Source: Candidatus Koribacter versatilis Ellin345
Lineage (GTDB): Bacteria > Acidobacteriota > Terriglobia > Terriglobales > Acidobacteriaceae
Reading direction: 5' to 3'
NCBI RefSeq assembly: GCF_000014005.1
Contig: NC_008009.1
Span: forward strand, 496,001-560,000
DNA length: 64,000 nt
Shown: positions 16,966 through 24,760 of the stretch, one piece after another
Position numbering within the stretch: position 1 is the stretch's first letter
Layout: every line of letters starts with the position of its first letter
Translations under genes and position numbers: made by a program
The notes under the pieces: model-generated
Databases searched by the model: none
Told to the model about the DNA's origin: nothing
What the model saw: the letters and a program-made list of their open reading frames with translations, nothing else

Positions 16966-18345
16966 ATGCGGATAGATGTGATCGGGCGTTTTCAGCGCCT
17001 GCGCTCGGCAATCGCTTCCTACCTCGCCATGGGGATGCTGCTCGGCATCTTCCTTGCGGCAAGCAGCCAATCCAGTTTTGCGATCGCGGCTTTCGCACGC
17101 AAGTACGGATTGCCGTGTTCCGCGTGTCACGATGCATGGCCCAAACTCAATAATTTCGGCCAGACGTTCAAGGACAACGGATACCAGTTGATGAACGACC
17201 GCGACGCTCCGATCTGGCAGAATCCGAGCTACTGGCCGGTGGCGTTCCGTATCACACCGAATTGGGACCTCGAGAACACTGGCAGGGTGGCAACCGACCA
17301 GGCGCCCAACGGACAGTCGGTCACAACTCACGGTTTCAATCTAAGCGGCCTCGACATTCTCACCGCGGGCACGCTCAACAAAGACATCTCCTTCCTGCTA
17401 GTCCCTTCTGCCGATGAAACGGGCGCCTTCCATTTCGAATCAGCTTGGGTACGGTTCGACAACCTGTTCCACAGCTCGTGGGCGAATTTGAAGGTCGGCA
17501 AGTTCGAGCTCGACAACCTGATCTCGGAAAAACGAGGTCTCACCCTCTCAGCGAACGGCGGCTCTTACCAGCTTTACCACTTCCTGCCGTTTGGCGACTC
17601 GAACCCCTACCAGTTCGGTATCGGCGACAACCAGATGGGAATCGAGTTCGCCGGCCACTCGAAGAACGACTACACGCGTTTCTCGGCCTCGCTGCTCAGC
17701 AGTAATGACGGCAACGTGGACGTTCCTTACGGCAGCACGTATGACGGGAGCTTCACCTTCAGCACCGCCTTCAACGCGGGCAGTTTAGGTCTACAGCGAA
17801 TTGGGGCGCAGGCTTACATCGGGCAGGCCCCGACGTACTACCTCACATCCGGTGGCGGCGATATCCCAGGCACCGGCAAGGGCAATCACGGCTTCAGCCG
17901 TGAAGCGGTTTTTGCCCTGCTCTACTTCGGCAAATTCGACGTTACGCCGCTGTTCGGGCACGGTAGCGAGAGCGCATACCTGGCGAATTACGTTTCGACC
18001 GGCGGCATGCCCCCGGTATTGCCAGCGGGCTCGCGCGATCCATCGTGGAACAACTTCATGGTGGAATCTCACTACCTGTTCAACCCGCAGTTCATCATGA
18101 CGTATCGCTACGACGCCATCTACATGACGCAGCAGGCGAGCACCGCGTATCCGGATGATGCCGGCAACACCACGGCGAATACGATTGCTGCCCGCTATTA
18201 CCCGTTCATGCATAGCCGCGCGGGTTTCGCGCTGCATGGCGAGTTCTCGCACCTGAACCAGAAACACGTTTTCTCAACCACAACCGGAACGTTGCAGGAC
18301 GTTAGCTACTACAGCGTCTTTGGCGGCATGGACTTCATTTTCTAA
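16966..18345 (+). CDS. Outer-membrane monohaem cytochrome-porin fusion, Cyc2-like
   Basis: The 459-residue product has a signal sequence (hydrophobic about 24-42), then one haem site C51-S-A-C54-H55 in the context FARKYGLPCSACH, followed by PKLNNFGQTFKDNGY. That context (FAR, CxxCH, P.LN.FG..F...GY) is what I know from the N-terminal plug of Cyc2 iron oxidases. The remaining about 390 residues alternate polar and hydrophobic with many aromatic residues and end in MDFIF, as outer-membrane beta-barrels do. Length fits Cyc2 (about 450-490). Such fusions move electrons across the outer membrane. It leads an operon with a dihaem cytochrome, a cupredoxin and cytochrome oxidase. The barrel is inferred from pattern only; Fe(II) as donor is a hypothesis. 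Confidence 0.7.
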   Translation: MRIDVIGRFQRLRSAIASYLAMGMLLGIFLAASSQSSFAIAAFARKYGLPCSACHDAWPKLNNFGQTFKDNGYQLMNDRDAPIWQNPSYWPVAFRITPNWDLENTGRVATDQAPNGQSVTTHGFNLSGLDILTAGTLNKDISFLLVPSADETGAFHFESAWVRFDNLFHSSWANLKVGKFELDNLISEKRGLTLSANGGSYQLYHFLPFGDSNPYQFGIGDNQMGIEFAGHSKNDYTRFSASLLSSNDGNVDVPYGSTYDGSFTFSTAFNAGSLGLQRIGAQAYIGQAPTYYLTSGGGDIPGTGKGNHGFSREAVFALLYFGKFDVTPLFGHGSESAYLANYVSTGGMPPVLPAGSRDPSWNNFMVESHYLFNPQFIMTYRYDAIYMTQQASTAYPDDAGNTTANTIAARYYPFMHSRAGFALHGEFSHLNQKHVFSTTTGTLQDVSYYSVFGGMDFIF

Positions 18346-18351
18346 ACGGTG

Positions 18352-19302
18352 ATGACTATGAATGCGATCACGAAAACTCTGGTTTCCATGAGCTTCAGCC
18401 TCGCCATAGCGATCGCCGTCCCGGCGCTCGCACAGGAACCTCCGGGAAGTGGCATGCCGCAGCCGATTCCGCAAACGCCAGCGACGCATGACTTCACGTC
18501 CCACATCGGCAAAGTGACGGGCCATGCCGACCACGGCAAGCAGGACTACCGGCGCTGGTGTGTGGGATGCCATGGACCATATGGCGATGGCAACGGAGAA
18601 AATGCCCCGTGGATTGATCCCAAGCCTCGCGACTTCACAGCCGCGACCTTCAAGTGCCGATCAACGCCGACCGGTACCCTTCCTACCGACGACGATCTCT
18701 TCAACGCGATCACCCGCGGCTTCAATACCAGTAACATGCCGCAATGGCGTCCGCTGACACCACAAACGCGCGCCGACTTGATTGCGTACGTGAAGACCTT
18801 CTCGCCGCGGTGGAAGTCAGAAAAGCCGGGCACACCGATCACGATCACGCCTGAAACGCCGGTGACGATTGACAGCATCGCGCGCGGCAAAGCGTTGTTC
18901 GTCAAGTTGGAATGCTGGAAGTGCCACGGACCTCTCGGCCGGAGCGACGGCCCCTCGGCAGCAACCCTTACCGATAGCAAAGACCAGCCGATCAAGCCCT
19001 ACAACTTCTCGACCGGCGGACGCTTGAAGTGTGGCGAGGCCAACGCCGATATCTATCGCGACTTCATGACCGGATTGGACGGGACGCCAATGCCGTCGTT
19101 TGCAGACAACGTGAAGCCGGAGGAAGCGTGGGACCTAGTGCACTTCCTGCGTACACTCCAAACCACTCGTCCGAGCAAAGAGAATGAAGTATTGAAGGCG
19201 GCAGGCGGTAAGATTCCTGACGTTCCGCCTCCTGCCGCTCCGGCGCAGGAGAACAACCAAGCTCCGCAGCAGGAGCAGAAGTCTCCGAGCAGCGGGAAAT
19301 AA
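18352..19302 (+). CDS. Periplasmic dihaem cytochrome c
   Basis: Signal peptide at the N-terminus (SMSFSLAIAIAVPALA). Two class-I cytochrome c domains follow: C70-V-G-C73-H74 with axial-Met candidate in NTSNMPQWRPL, and C188-W-K-C191-H192 with candidate Met in GTPMPSFADNV. Each domain ends with the helix typical of the fold (ADLIAYVKTFS and AWDLVHFLRTLQ). The C-terminal tail is Pro/Gln-rich. The gene follows the cytochrome-porin by only 6 bp, so the protein would be the periplasmic shuttle between outer membrane and oxidase, like Cyc1 in the rus operon of Acidithiobacillus. GTG 18349 and ATG 18358 are alternative starts. Confidence 0.85.
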   Translation: MTMNAITKTLVSMSFSLAIAIAVPALAQEPPGSGMPQPIPQTPATHDFTSHIGKVTGHADHGKQDYRRWCVGCHGPYGDGNGENAPWIDPKPRDFTAATFKCRSTPTGTLPTDDDLFNAITRGFNTSNMPQWRPLTPQTRADLIAYVKTFSPRWKSEKPGTPITITPETPVTIDSIARGKALFVKLECWKCHGPLGRSDGPSAATLTDSKDQPIKPYNFSTGGRLKCGEANADIYRDFMTGLDGTPMPSFADNVKPEEAWDLVHFLRTLQTTRPSKENEVLKAAGGKIPDVPPPAAPAQENNQAPQQEQKSPSSGK

Positions 19303-19330
19303 ATTGAGTTTTCTATCCCAGGAGAAACGG

Positions 19331-20044
19331 ATGCGAACGAAACAAGTCTGTACCGCAGCAGCGCTCGCACTGCTGATTGCACCAGCAAGCGTGTGGGCAG
19401 GAACAATCAGTGGCAAGGTGACGGTAGATGGCCCGGTTCCGAAGCAAAAGGTTATTGATATGTCGAAGGAGCCGGCGTGCGCGAAGGACTATCCAGCGAG
19501 TGATCCGCCGAAAACGGAAACGGCCACTGTAGGTGCGGGCAATTCCTTGTCTGACGTCGTGGTGTATATCTCCGCGGGCGCCAACGACGAGGGCACTGTA
19601 CCTCCACAAGCGGTAACGCTGGACCAGCACGGCTGCCGATACATCAAACACGTGACCGCTTTACATGTGAATCAGGACATGAAGGTCACGAACAGCGATC
19701 CGACCTCGCACAACATCCATCCGCTGGCGAAAACCAACCGCGAATGGAACAAGTCGCAGCCACCCGGATCGCCTGCGCTCGATGCGAAGTTCGACCAGGC
19801 GGAATTCATTCCGGTCAAATGCAACATCCATCCGTGGATGCACGGTTACATCGTAGTGCTGAAGACGAACCACTTCGGTGTAACAGGTGCTGACGGCGGG
19901 TTCTCCCTGAAGGACCTGCCACCGGGCAAGTACACGGTGACAGCGTGGCAGGAGACGCTCGGGAGTTCGCAGCAAGACGTGACGATCGGTGGCGCCAACG
20001 AAACGAAGACGATCAACTTCGTATTCAAAGGCAAGGCGTACTAA
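19331..20044 (+). CDS. Periplasmic cupredoxin (amicyanin-type site) with carboxypeptidase-regulatory domain
   Basis: ATG 19331 is chosen for its AGGAG 8-9 bases upstream and the signal peptide that follows (MRTKQVCTAAALALLIAPAS). A beta-sandwich holds a type-1 copper ligand set: H127 in TSHNIHP, then C164-N-I-H167-P-W-M170, which reproduces the C-x2-H-P-x-M loop of amicyanin. After it, GADGGFSLKDLPPGKYTVTA is a carboxypeptidase-regulatory-like segment. In this position the protein would carry electrons between the c-type cytochromes and the CuA centre, a part played by rusticyanin in iron oxidisers. It is 28 bp after the dihaem cytochrome gene. Copper binding is inferred from ligands; partner choice is inference. 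Confidence 0.75.
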   Translation: MRTKQVCTAAALALLIAPASVWAGTISGKVTVDGPVPKQKVIDMSKEPACAKDYPASDPPKTETATVGAGNSLSDVVVYISAGANDEGTVPPQAVTLDQHGCRYIKHVTALHVNQDMKVTNSDPTSHNIHPLAKTNREWNKSQPPGSPALDAKFDQAEFIPVKCNIHPWMHGYIVVLKTNHFGVTGADGGFSLKDLPPGKYTVTAWQETLGSSQQDVTIGGANETKTINFVFKGKAY

Positions 20045-20052
20045 AACCAGTC

Positions 20053-20080
20053 AGGGCCTGTAGCGGGACGCTACGGCCCT
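20053..20080 (+). terminator. Strong hairpin after cupredoxin gene, possible attenuator or mRNA processing site
   Basis: AGGGCC-T-GTAGCG (20053-20065) pairs with CGCTACGGCCCT (20069-20080): twelve pairs with one bulged T and a GGA loop. No T-run follows, only CCTTATCTATTTA, so it is more likely a partial terminator or an RNA-stability element setting cytochrome/cupredoxin levels above oxidase levels. Confidence 0.5.
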
Positions 20081-20088
20081 CCTTATCT

Positions 20089-20111
20089 ATTTACTACTCG
20101 AAGTAGTAAAT
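20089..20111. promoter_or_regulatory. BlaI/CopY-like operator palindrome before coxB
   Basis: ATTTACTACT-CGA-AGTAGTAAAT is a perfect inverted repeat with 10-bp arms. Its TACTAC...GTAGTA core resembles operators of the BlaI/MecI/CopY repressor family. It ends 12 bp before the coxB start codon. No BlaI-type regulator gene is in this window, so the binder is unknown. Confidence 0.55.
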
Positions 20112-20123
20112 GAAGGACGACGC

Positions 20124-20927
20124 ATGGGCAAACTCTTCGCAGTGGTGCTGGTGTTGATCGCAATCGGATCGGCGATCCCGATCGTCATGCACTGGTACCC
20201 GATGGCGCAGGACATCTCCACGCACGGTCATCTGATTGACGATCAGATGGGCGAGACGATGGCGGAAGCGGGTATTGCCTTCCTTGCCGCGCAGTTCGTG
20301 CTCGCGTTTTTCGTCTTTCGATACTCCGACCGCAAAGATCCTGGCAAAATCAGGACTTTCCCGGGCGGCGCCCGGACGATGGTAGTCGCTGCCGTACTGC
20401 TTGTCGGGTCAGAAGTGCTGGCGCTGGGAATCTTCGGACAGCGCGCGTGGGCGGGGCAGTACTTCACACCTCCCGGTGCAGATGCCATGACGATCCAAAC
20501 GCAGGCGGGCCAATTTGCTTTTTACTTCCGCTATCCCGGCGCCGACGGCAAGCTTGGCCAGCAGCATCCGGACAAGATTGATGAAGGCAACCAGAACTTT
20601 TTTGGTCTCGATCCGGCGAATGATGTTGAGTCACGCGACGATGTCGTAACTGCCGAGCTCGGCATTCCTGCGAATCGAGAGATCCGACTCCTGATGCACT
20701 CCAAGGATGTGGGACATTCGTTCTACGTACGCGAACTGCGGGTGCAGCAGGACTTCGTTCCAGGACTCGACCTGATGGTGCACTTCACTGCGACGAAGCC
20801 GGGGAGATACGAAATTGTGTGCACGCAGCTCTGCGGATTGGGCCACTACAACATGAAGGCCTATCTGAATGTGATGACGCAGGAAGATTTCGACGCTTGG
20901 ATGAAGCAGAAGACGTCGGAGCAATAG
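20124..20927 (+). CDS. coxB: Cytochrome c oxidase subunit II
   Basis: The 267-residue protein has two N-terminal transmembrane helices (residues about 4-24 and 50-66) with a third hydrophobic stretch near 88-108, then a periplasmic cupredoxin domain. The CuA site is complete: H198 in VGHSFYVREL and C233-TQL-C237-GLG-H241-YN-M244. There is no C-terminal CxxCH, so this is an aa3-type and not a caa3-type subunit, and it depends on a separate electron donor such as the cytochrome or cupredoxin encoded upstream. GAAGGA precedes the ATG. It starts the cox part of the operon, after a hairpin and a palindrome that may uncouple it from the three upstream genes. Confidence 0.92.
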   Translation: MGKLFAVVLVLIAIGSAIPIVMHWYPMAQDISTHGHLIDDQMGETMAEAGIAFLAAQFVLAFFVFRYSDRKDPGKIRTFPGGARTMVVAAVLLVGSEVLALGIFGQRAWAGQYFTPPGADAMTIQTQAGQFAFYFRYPGADGKLGQQHPDKIDEGNQNFFGLDPANDVESRDDVVTAELGIPANREIRLLMHSKDVGHSFYVRELRVQQDFVPGLDLMVHFTATKPGRYEIVCTQLCGLGHYNMKAYLNVMTQEDFDAWMKQKTSEQ

Positions 20928-20938
20928 GGAATCGAAAC

Positions 20939-20955
20939 GCCGCGTAACGCGCGGC
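20939..20955 (+). other. Short hairpin between coxB and coxA
   Basis: GCCGCG (20939-20944) pairs with CGCGGC (20950-20955) around a TAACG loop. No T-run follows. It may be an RNA-stability element. Confidence 0.35.
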
Positions 20956-20990
20956 TCGCTCAACATGACGAGAAAAAGCGGGGAGAGCAA

Positions 20991-22778
20991 ATGAGCGGAT
21001 TGGGTTCAGCAGAAGCATCTCACCAGCACGTGGCACCAACTGGGTTCATTCGGAAGTATGTATTCAGCCTTGATCACAAGGTGATTGGCCTCCAGTATTA
21101 CGGGTTGGCAGTGGTGGCGGTGTTCATCGGGATGGTTCTTTCCTGGCTGATGCGCATTCACCTCGTGTGGCCGAATTCGCCTATTCCGGGCCTGCACCTG
21201 CTAAGCAAGAACGGCGCGCCCGGCGACGTGATGACGCCAGAATATTACCTCTCTCTGCTCACCATGCACGGAACACTGATGGTCTTCTTTGTGCTGACCA
21301 ATGCTCCGTTTGCCGCGTTCGGTAACTACTTCCTGCCGATCCAGATCGGCGCGGAGGACATGGCCTTCCCGCGCTTCAACATGATGTCGTTCTGGACGAC
21401 CTTTGCAGCGTTCTGCGTGTTGATTGCAGCGTTCTTCATCCCCGATGGGCCTCCGATTTCCGGCTGGACTGCCTACGCAACGCTCAGCGCGGTGGGAGGC
21501 GATGCGGGACCGGGGATGGCTTATGGGCAAACGCTCTGGGGAATTTCGATTGCGATCTTCTGTATCGCGTCGCTATTAGGTTCGCTGAACTTCATCGCGA
21601 CCACTCTCGACCTTCGTACCAAAGGCATGAGCTTGATGCGGATGCCAATCTGCACGTGGGCATGGTTTATCACGTCGTGCATCGCGTTGCTCGCGTTCGC
21701 AGTGCTGCTCCCGGCTTGCATTCTCCTCTGTCTGGATCGGGTTGCGGGAACCAGCTTCTTCATCCCTTCGGGACTGGTTTTCAACGATCACGTCATTCCC
21801 CATGGCGGTGGTTCGGCCCTGTTGTGGCAGCATCTCTTCTGGTTCTTCGGACATCCCGAGGTATACATTGCGATCCTGCCGGCGATGGGCATCGTGTCGC
21901 ACATTTTGATCAATAGCATGCGGCGGCCGCTGCTGAGTCACAGAGTCGTTATCGGCAGTATGATATCGATCGGATTCCTGAGCTACGTAGTTTGGGGACA
22001 CCATATGTTCGTCAGCGGAATGAACCCGCTGTCTTCGCTGGTGTTCTCGTTCCCGACGCTGATTATTACGATTCCCGCGACAGTGCTGACGCTTATCTGG
22101 CTCGGGAGTCTGTATGGCTCGCGGCTTCGGATTAACAGCGCATCGCTGTTTGCACTCGGGTTTATTTCGATGTTCGTAAGCGGCGGCGTGAGCGGGTTTT
22201 TCCTGGCTCAGCCTTCCATTGACATCTATCTGCACGCGACCTATTTCGTGGTCGGGCACTTCCACTTGGTAATGGGCGTAGCGGCGATCTTCGGTGTGTT
22301 CGCGGGAACATATTTCTGGTTCCCGAAAATGACCGGGCACATGATGAACGAGACGCTTGGGAAGATCCACTTCTGGGGAACGTTCATCGGGGCCTATTGC
22401 ATTTTCATGCCGTTCCACTATCTCGGCATGGTCGGCAATGTGCGGCGGTATTCGTCGTTTGTGGACGACTTCCTACAGCCCTATCTTCCCCTGCACAAAT
22501 TCATCACCTTCGCGGCCCTGACCACTGGGGCCTTCCAGATCCTTTTCCTACTCAACTTGCTTTACAGCCGCTTCAAGGGGCCGAAGGCGCCGGTGAATCC
22601 GTGGGAATGCACGTCTCTCGAGTGGACGGTTCCATCACCACCGCCGTTCGACAACTTCGGCGGAGTGCACCCGGTGGTCTACCACGATCCGTACCAGTAC
22701 GGTATAGAGGGCTCGACCGGAGACTACGTGATGCAGTCTTCACCCGAGACGATCGCGGTGGAACGCGACGAGAAGTAA
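20991..22778 (+). CDS. coxA: Cytochrome c oxidase subunit I (haem-copper oxidase, type A)
   Basis: The 595-residue polytopic protein begins in the usual way (SLDHKVIGLQYYGLAVVAVF) and carries the low-spin haem region (TMHGTLMVFFVLTN). It also has the CuB/tyrosine motif H288-PEVY in WFFGHPEVYIAILPAMG, and the late double histidine in LHATYFVVGHFHLVMG that binds high- and low-spin haem. The glutamate of HPEVY's preceding helix pattern and the Tyr of HPEVY place it in type A oxidases. It reduces O2 to water and pumps protons. GGGGAGAG lies just before the ATG. It is followed after 10 bp by a subunit III gene. Confidence 0.95.
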   Translation: MSGLGSAEASHQHVAPTGFIRKYVFSLDHKVIGLQYYGLAVVAVFIGMVLSWLMRIHLVWPNSPIPGLHLLSKNGAPGDVMTPEYYLSLLTMHGTLMVFFVLTNAPFAAFGNYFLPIQIGAEDMAFPRFNMMSFWTTFAAFCVLIAAFFIPDGPPISGWTAYATLSAVGGDAGPGMAYGQTLWGISIAIFCIASLLGSLNFIATTLDLRTKGMSLMRMPICTWAWFITSCIALLAFAVLLPACILLCLDRVAGTSFFIPSGLVFNDHVIPHGGGSALLWQHLFWFFGHPEVYIAILPAMGIVSHILINSMRRPLLSHRVVIGSMISIGFLSYVVWGHHMFVSGMNPLSSLVFSFPTLIITIPATVLTLIWLGSLYGSRLRINSASLFALGFISMFVSGGVSGFFLAQPSIDIYLHATYFVVGHFHLVMGVAAIFGVFAGTYFWFPKMTGHMMNETLGKIHFWGTFIGAYCIFMPFHYLGMVGNVRRYSSFVDDFLQPYLPLHKFITFAALTTGAFQILFLLNLLYSRFKGPKAPVNPWECTSLEWTVPSPPPFDNFGGVHPVVYHDPYQYGIEGSTGDYVMQSSPETIAVERDEK

Positions 22779-22788
22779 AGGGGACCCG

Positions 22789-23478
22789 ATGAGTGCGTTG
22801 AATGAACCACTGAATCTAGCGCAAGCCGTCGAAGTTGAACGCCAAGAGCGGCGTAAGACGAGCGGCGGGTCGACAGTACCGCCGAGTTCTACGAGCGGAC
22901 GCTTGCCGTCTATAGCGGATCCAGCGGGCGAATCGGTACGTACGGGCGTGTGGGTCGGTCTGGCGACGATCGCGATGATGTTTGCGGCGTTCACCAGCGC
23001 CGTCGTCGTGCGCAAGGGCGCTTCCAATGATTGGACCCACATCGTACTGCCGAACATCCTCCTGCTGAATTCGGCAGTGCTGGTGGCAAGCAGCATCACA
23101 TTGGAGATTGCACGCAAGAAGGTCAAGGCGTATGCGAAGGGAACCGCTCCATCGCAGAGTGTGCCGCTTGCGTGGCTCGGCTCCACACTGGCGCTCGGCT
23201 TGATTTTTGTAGTCGGACAGTTCGTAGCGTGGTCGCAGTTGAAAGCCCAGGGCGTATATCTCGCCACTAGCCCGAATGCTTCGTTCTTCTATGTGTTGAC
23301 GGTGATTCATGCCATCCACGTCGCCGGCGGCTTAGGAGGTTTGACGCGGGTGATCTTGAAGACGAGCGGATCGGTATTCACGCTTCGGCGCAGCACACTC
23401 GACGGCACTGCCTACTACTGGCACTTCATGGGTGCGCTTTGGATTTACGTGGTCTCGCTTCTCTATTTGAAGTTCTAG
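22789..23478 (+). CDS. Cytochrome c oxidase subunit III-like protein
   Basis: A 229-residue membrane protein. A hydrophilic N-terminus of about 45 residues is followed by five likely membrane segments (WVGLATIAMMFAAFTSAVVV; NILLLNSAVLVASSITLEI; WLGSTLALGLIFVVGQFVAW; SFFYVLTVIHAIHVAGGLGG; YYWHFMGALWIYVVSLLYL). The HAIHVAGG and YYWHFMGALWIYV motifs are those of subunit III, which stabilises the proton-pumping core. AAGGGG precedes the ATG. The next gene encodes a second subunit III-like protein. Confidence 0.85.
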   Translation: MSALNEPLNLAQAVEVERQERRKTSGGSTVPPSSTSGRLPSIADPAGESVRTGVWVGLATIAMMFAAFTSAVVVRKGASNDWTHIVLPNILLLNSAVLVASSITLEIARKKVKAYAKGTAPSQSVPLAWLGSTLALGLIFVVGQFVAWSQLKAQGVYLATSPNASFFYVLTVIHAIHVAGGLGGLTRVILKTSGSVFTLRRSTLDGTAYYWHFMGALWIYVVSLLYLKF

Positions 23479-23503
23479 TACAGCCACGATTCGGGGAGGA
23501 ATT

Positions 23504-24130
23504 GTGAGTCAAGCTGATATCGCACAGGTTGGGCATGGACCGGCCTATGAGGCGCCACCATTTGCGATTCCGTCGAAGAAATTGGTGATGTGGCTGTTCA
23601 TCATCTCGGATGCCGTGACCTTTGGCGCCATGTTGTATGGATATGGGTATCTGCGGAACGCGTCTTCGGATTGGCCGACACCGTTCAAGTTCTCGCCGAG
23701 CATCGTGAACGTAATGATCATGACTTTCGTGCTCATTACCAGCAGTCTGACCATGCTGATCGGCGTACGAAAGGCGCAGTCTGGCGATAGGTTTGGCGCG
23801 ATCAACTGGACGTTCATCACTGTACTTCTTGGACTCGTTTTCGCGGGGCTACATATTCGCGAGTGGATCGGATTGATTCACGAAGGTGTCACACTCTCTG
23901 CGAATCCATGGGGTTCGAAGCAGTTTGGTGCATTGTTCTTTTCGATCACCGGATTACACCTAACGCACGTGTTCGGCGGAGTGATTGCTTTGACTGTCGT
24001 CGCCCTCGGCTTTAAGCGAGGACGATATAAAGCCGCCGACATCGAGATCTGGGGCCTGTACTGGCACTTCGTGGACTTGGTGTGGATGTTCGTAGTGCCG
24101 CTCGTGTACCTGTTGAACCTCGAGAAATAG
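23504..24130 (+). CDS. coxC: Cytochrome c oxidase subunit III, second copy
   Basis: GTG start at 23504 with GGGGAGGAA just upstream. The 208-residue product has five likely helices and the subunit III hallmarks GLHLTHVFGG and WGLYWHFVDLVWMFVVPLVY. The N-terminal PSKKLVMWLFIISDAVTFGA is close to canonical CoxC/CyoC sequences, more so than the gene before it. Two adjacent subunit-III-type genes with similar topology suggest duplication and division of roles, or a two-protein subunit III. It lies 25 bp after the first and 12 bp before the subunit IV gene. Confidence 0.88.
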   Translation: MSQADIAQVGHGPAYEAPPFAIPSKKLVMWLFIISDAVTFGAMLYGYGYLRNASSDWPTPFKFSPSIVNVMIMTFVLITSSLTMLIGVRKAQSGDRFGAINWTFITVLLGLVFAGLHIREWIGLIHEGVTLSANPWGSKQFGALFFSITGLHLTHVFGGVIALTVVALGFKRGRYKAADIEIWGLYWHFVDLVWMFVVPLVYLLNLEK

Positions 24131-24142
24131 GGAGAAACGACA

Positions 24143-24451
24143 ATGGAACAGACTGCGCGTCAGGAGAGCCTCAAAACCGACATCCTGATCTATGTCGTTA
24201 TTTTGATCATCGCGGGACTGCAGATCCTGCTCGCCTATCGGCCGGGAACAATCGGAAAGCATGTATTGGAGATGCTGGCGCTCGCAATCGTTCAAGCCGG
24301 GCTTGGGATCATGTTTTTCATGCATCTCTTTCAGGAGAAGCGTTTACTGATGATCGCGCTCATCCCCGTGACGATTTTCGTTCTTTTGATGATGAACATG
24401 TTCTGGAGCGACAGCTTCCGGCTGATCCACATGAAGCCGTGGGCGAACTGA
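24143..24451 (+). CDS. coxD: Cytochrome c oxidase subunit IV, prokaryotic type
   Basis: The 102-residue protein has three hydrophobic segments (ILIYVVILIIAGLQILLAY; LEMLALAIVQAGLGIMFFMH; LLMIALIPVTIFVLLMMNMF) and the FMHLFQEKRLL stretch typical of the prokaryotic subunit IV family. This small subunit helps assemble the CuB centre and is last among the core cox genes. AGGGAGAAAC precedes the ATG. It is 7 bp from the next small gene. Confidence 0.85.
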   Translation: MEQTARQESLKTDILIYVVILIIAGLQILLAYRPGTIGKHVLEMLALAIVQAGLGIMFFMHLFQEKRLLMIALIPVTIFVLLMMNMFWSDSFRLIHMKPWAN

Positions 24452-24458
24452 GCCGACG

Positions 24459-24746
24459 ATGAAAAATTTTGCTCGAGTGTTGCTATTTCAAGCAGTCCTG
24501 CTCGCTGCTACAGGACTGTTTGGCCAGGGTTGTGCCCTTTGCTATACGCAGGCCGCAGCTTCAGGCCCGAAAATGATTAGTGCATTGAAAAGCGGAATCA
24601 TCGTGCTCATGGTTCCGCCATTCTTTATCTGCCTTCTCATTACCAATCTGAGCTACAAGAAGCGAAATCAGTTTCGTTCCTCACGCCTGTCCGGAGCGGC
24701 AGGATCCTCAGCGATCGAATCTGAGAATGCCGACCTCGGCTGGTAA
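24459..24746 (+). CDS. Small membrane protein with GCALCYTQAAASG motif, unknown
   Basis: A 95-residue protein with an N-terminal signal or membrane helix (VLLFQAVLLAATGLFG), then GCALCYTQAAASG, then a second helix (GIIVLMVPPFFICLLITNLS) and a basic/Ser tail. The Cys-x-x-Cys pair just outside the membrane could bind copper or act in thiol chemistry, which would fit oxidase assembly, but nothing proves this. It starts 7 bp after coxD, so it is very probably the last gene of the operon. Confidence 0.7.
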   Translation: MKNFARVLLFQAVLLAATGLFGQGCALCYTQAAASGPKMISALKSGIIVLMVPPFFICLLITNLSYKKRNQFRSSRLSGAAGSSAIESENADLGW

Positions 24747-24760
24747 GCCACCCGACTCCG

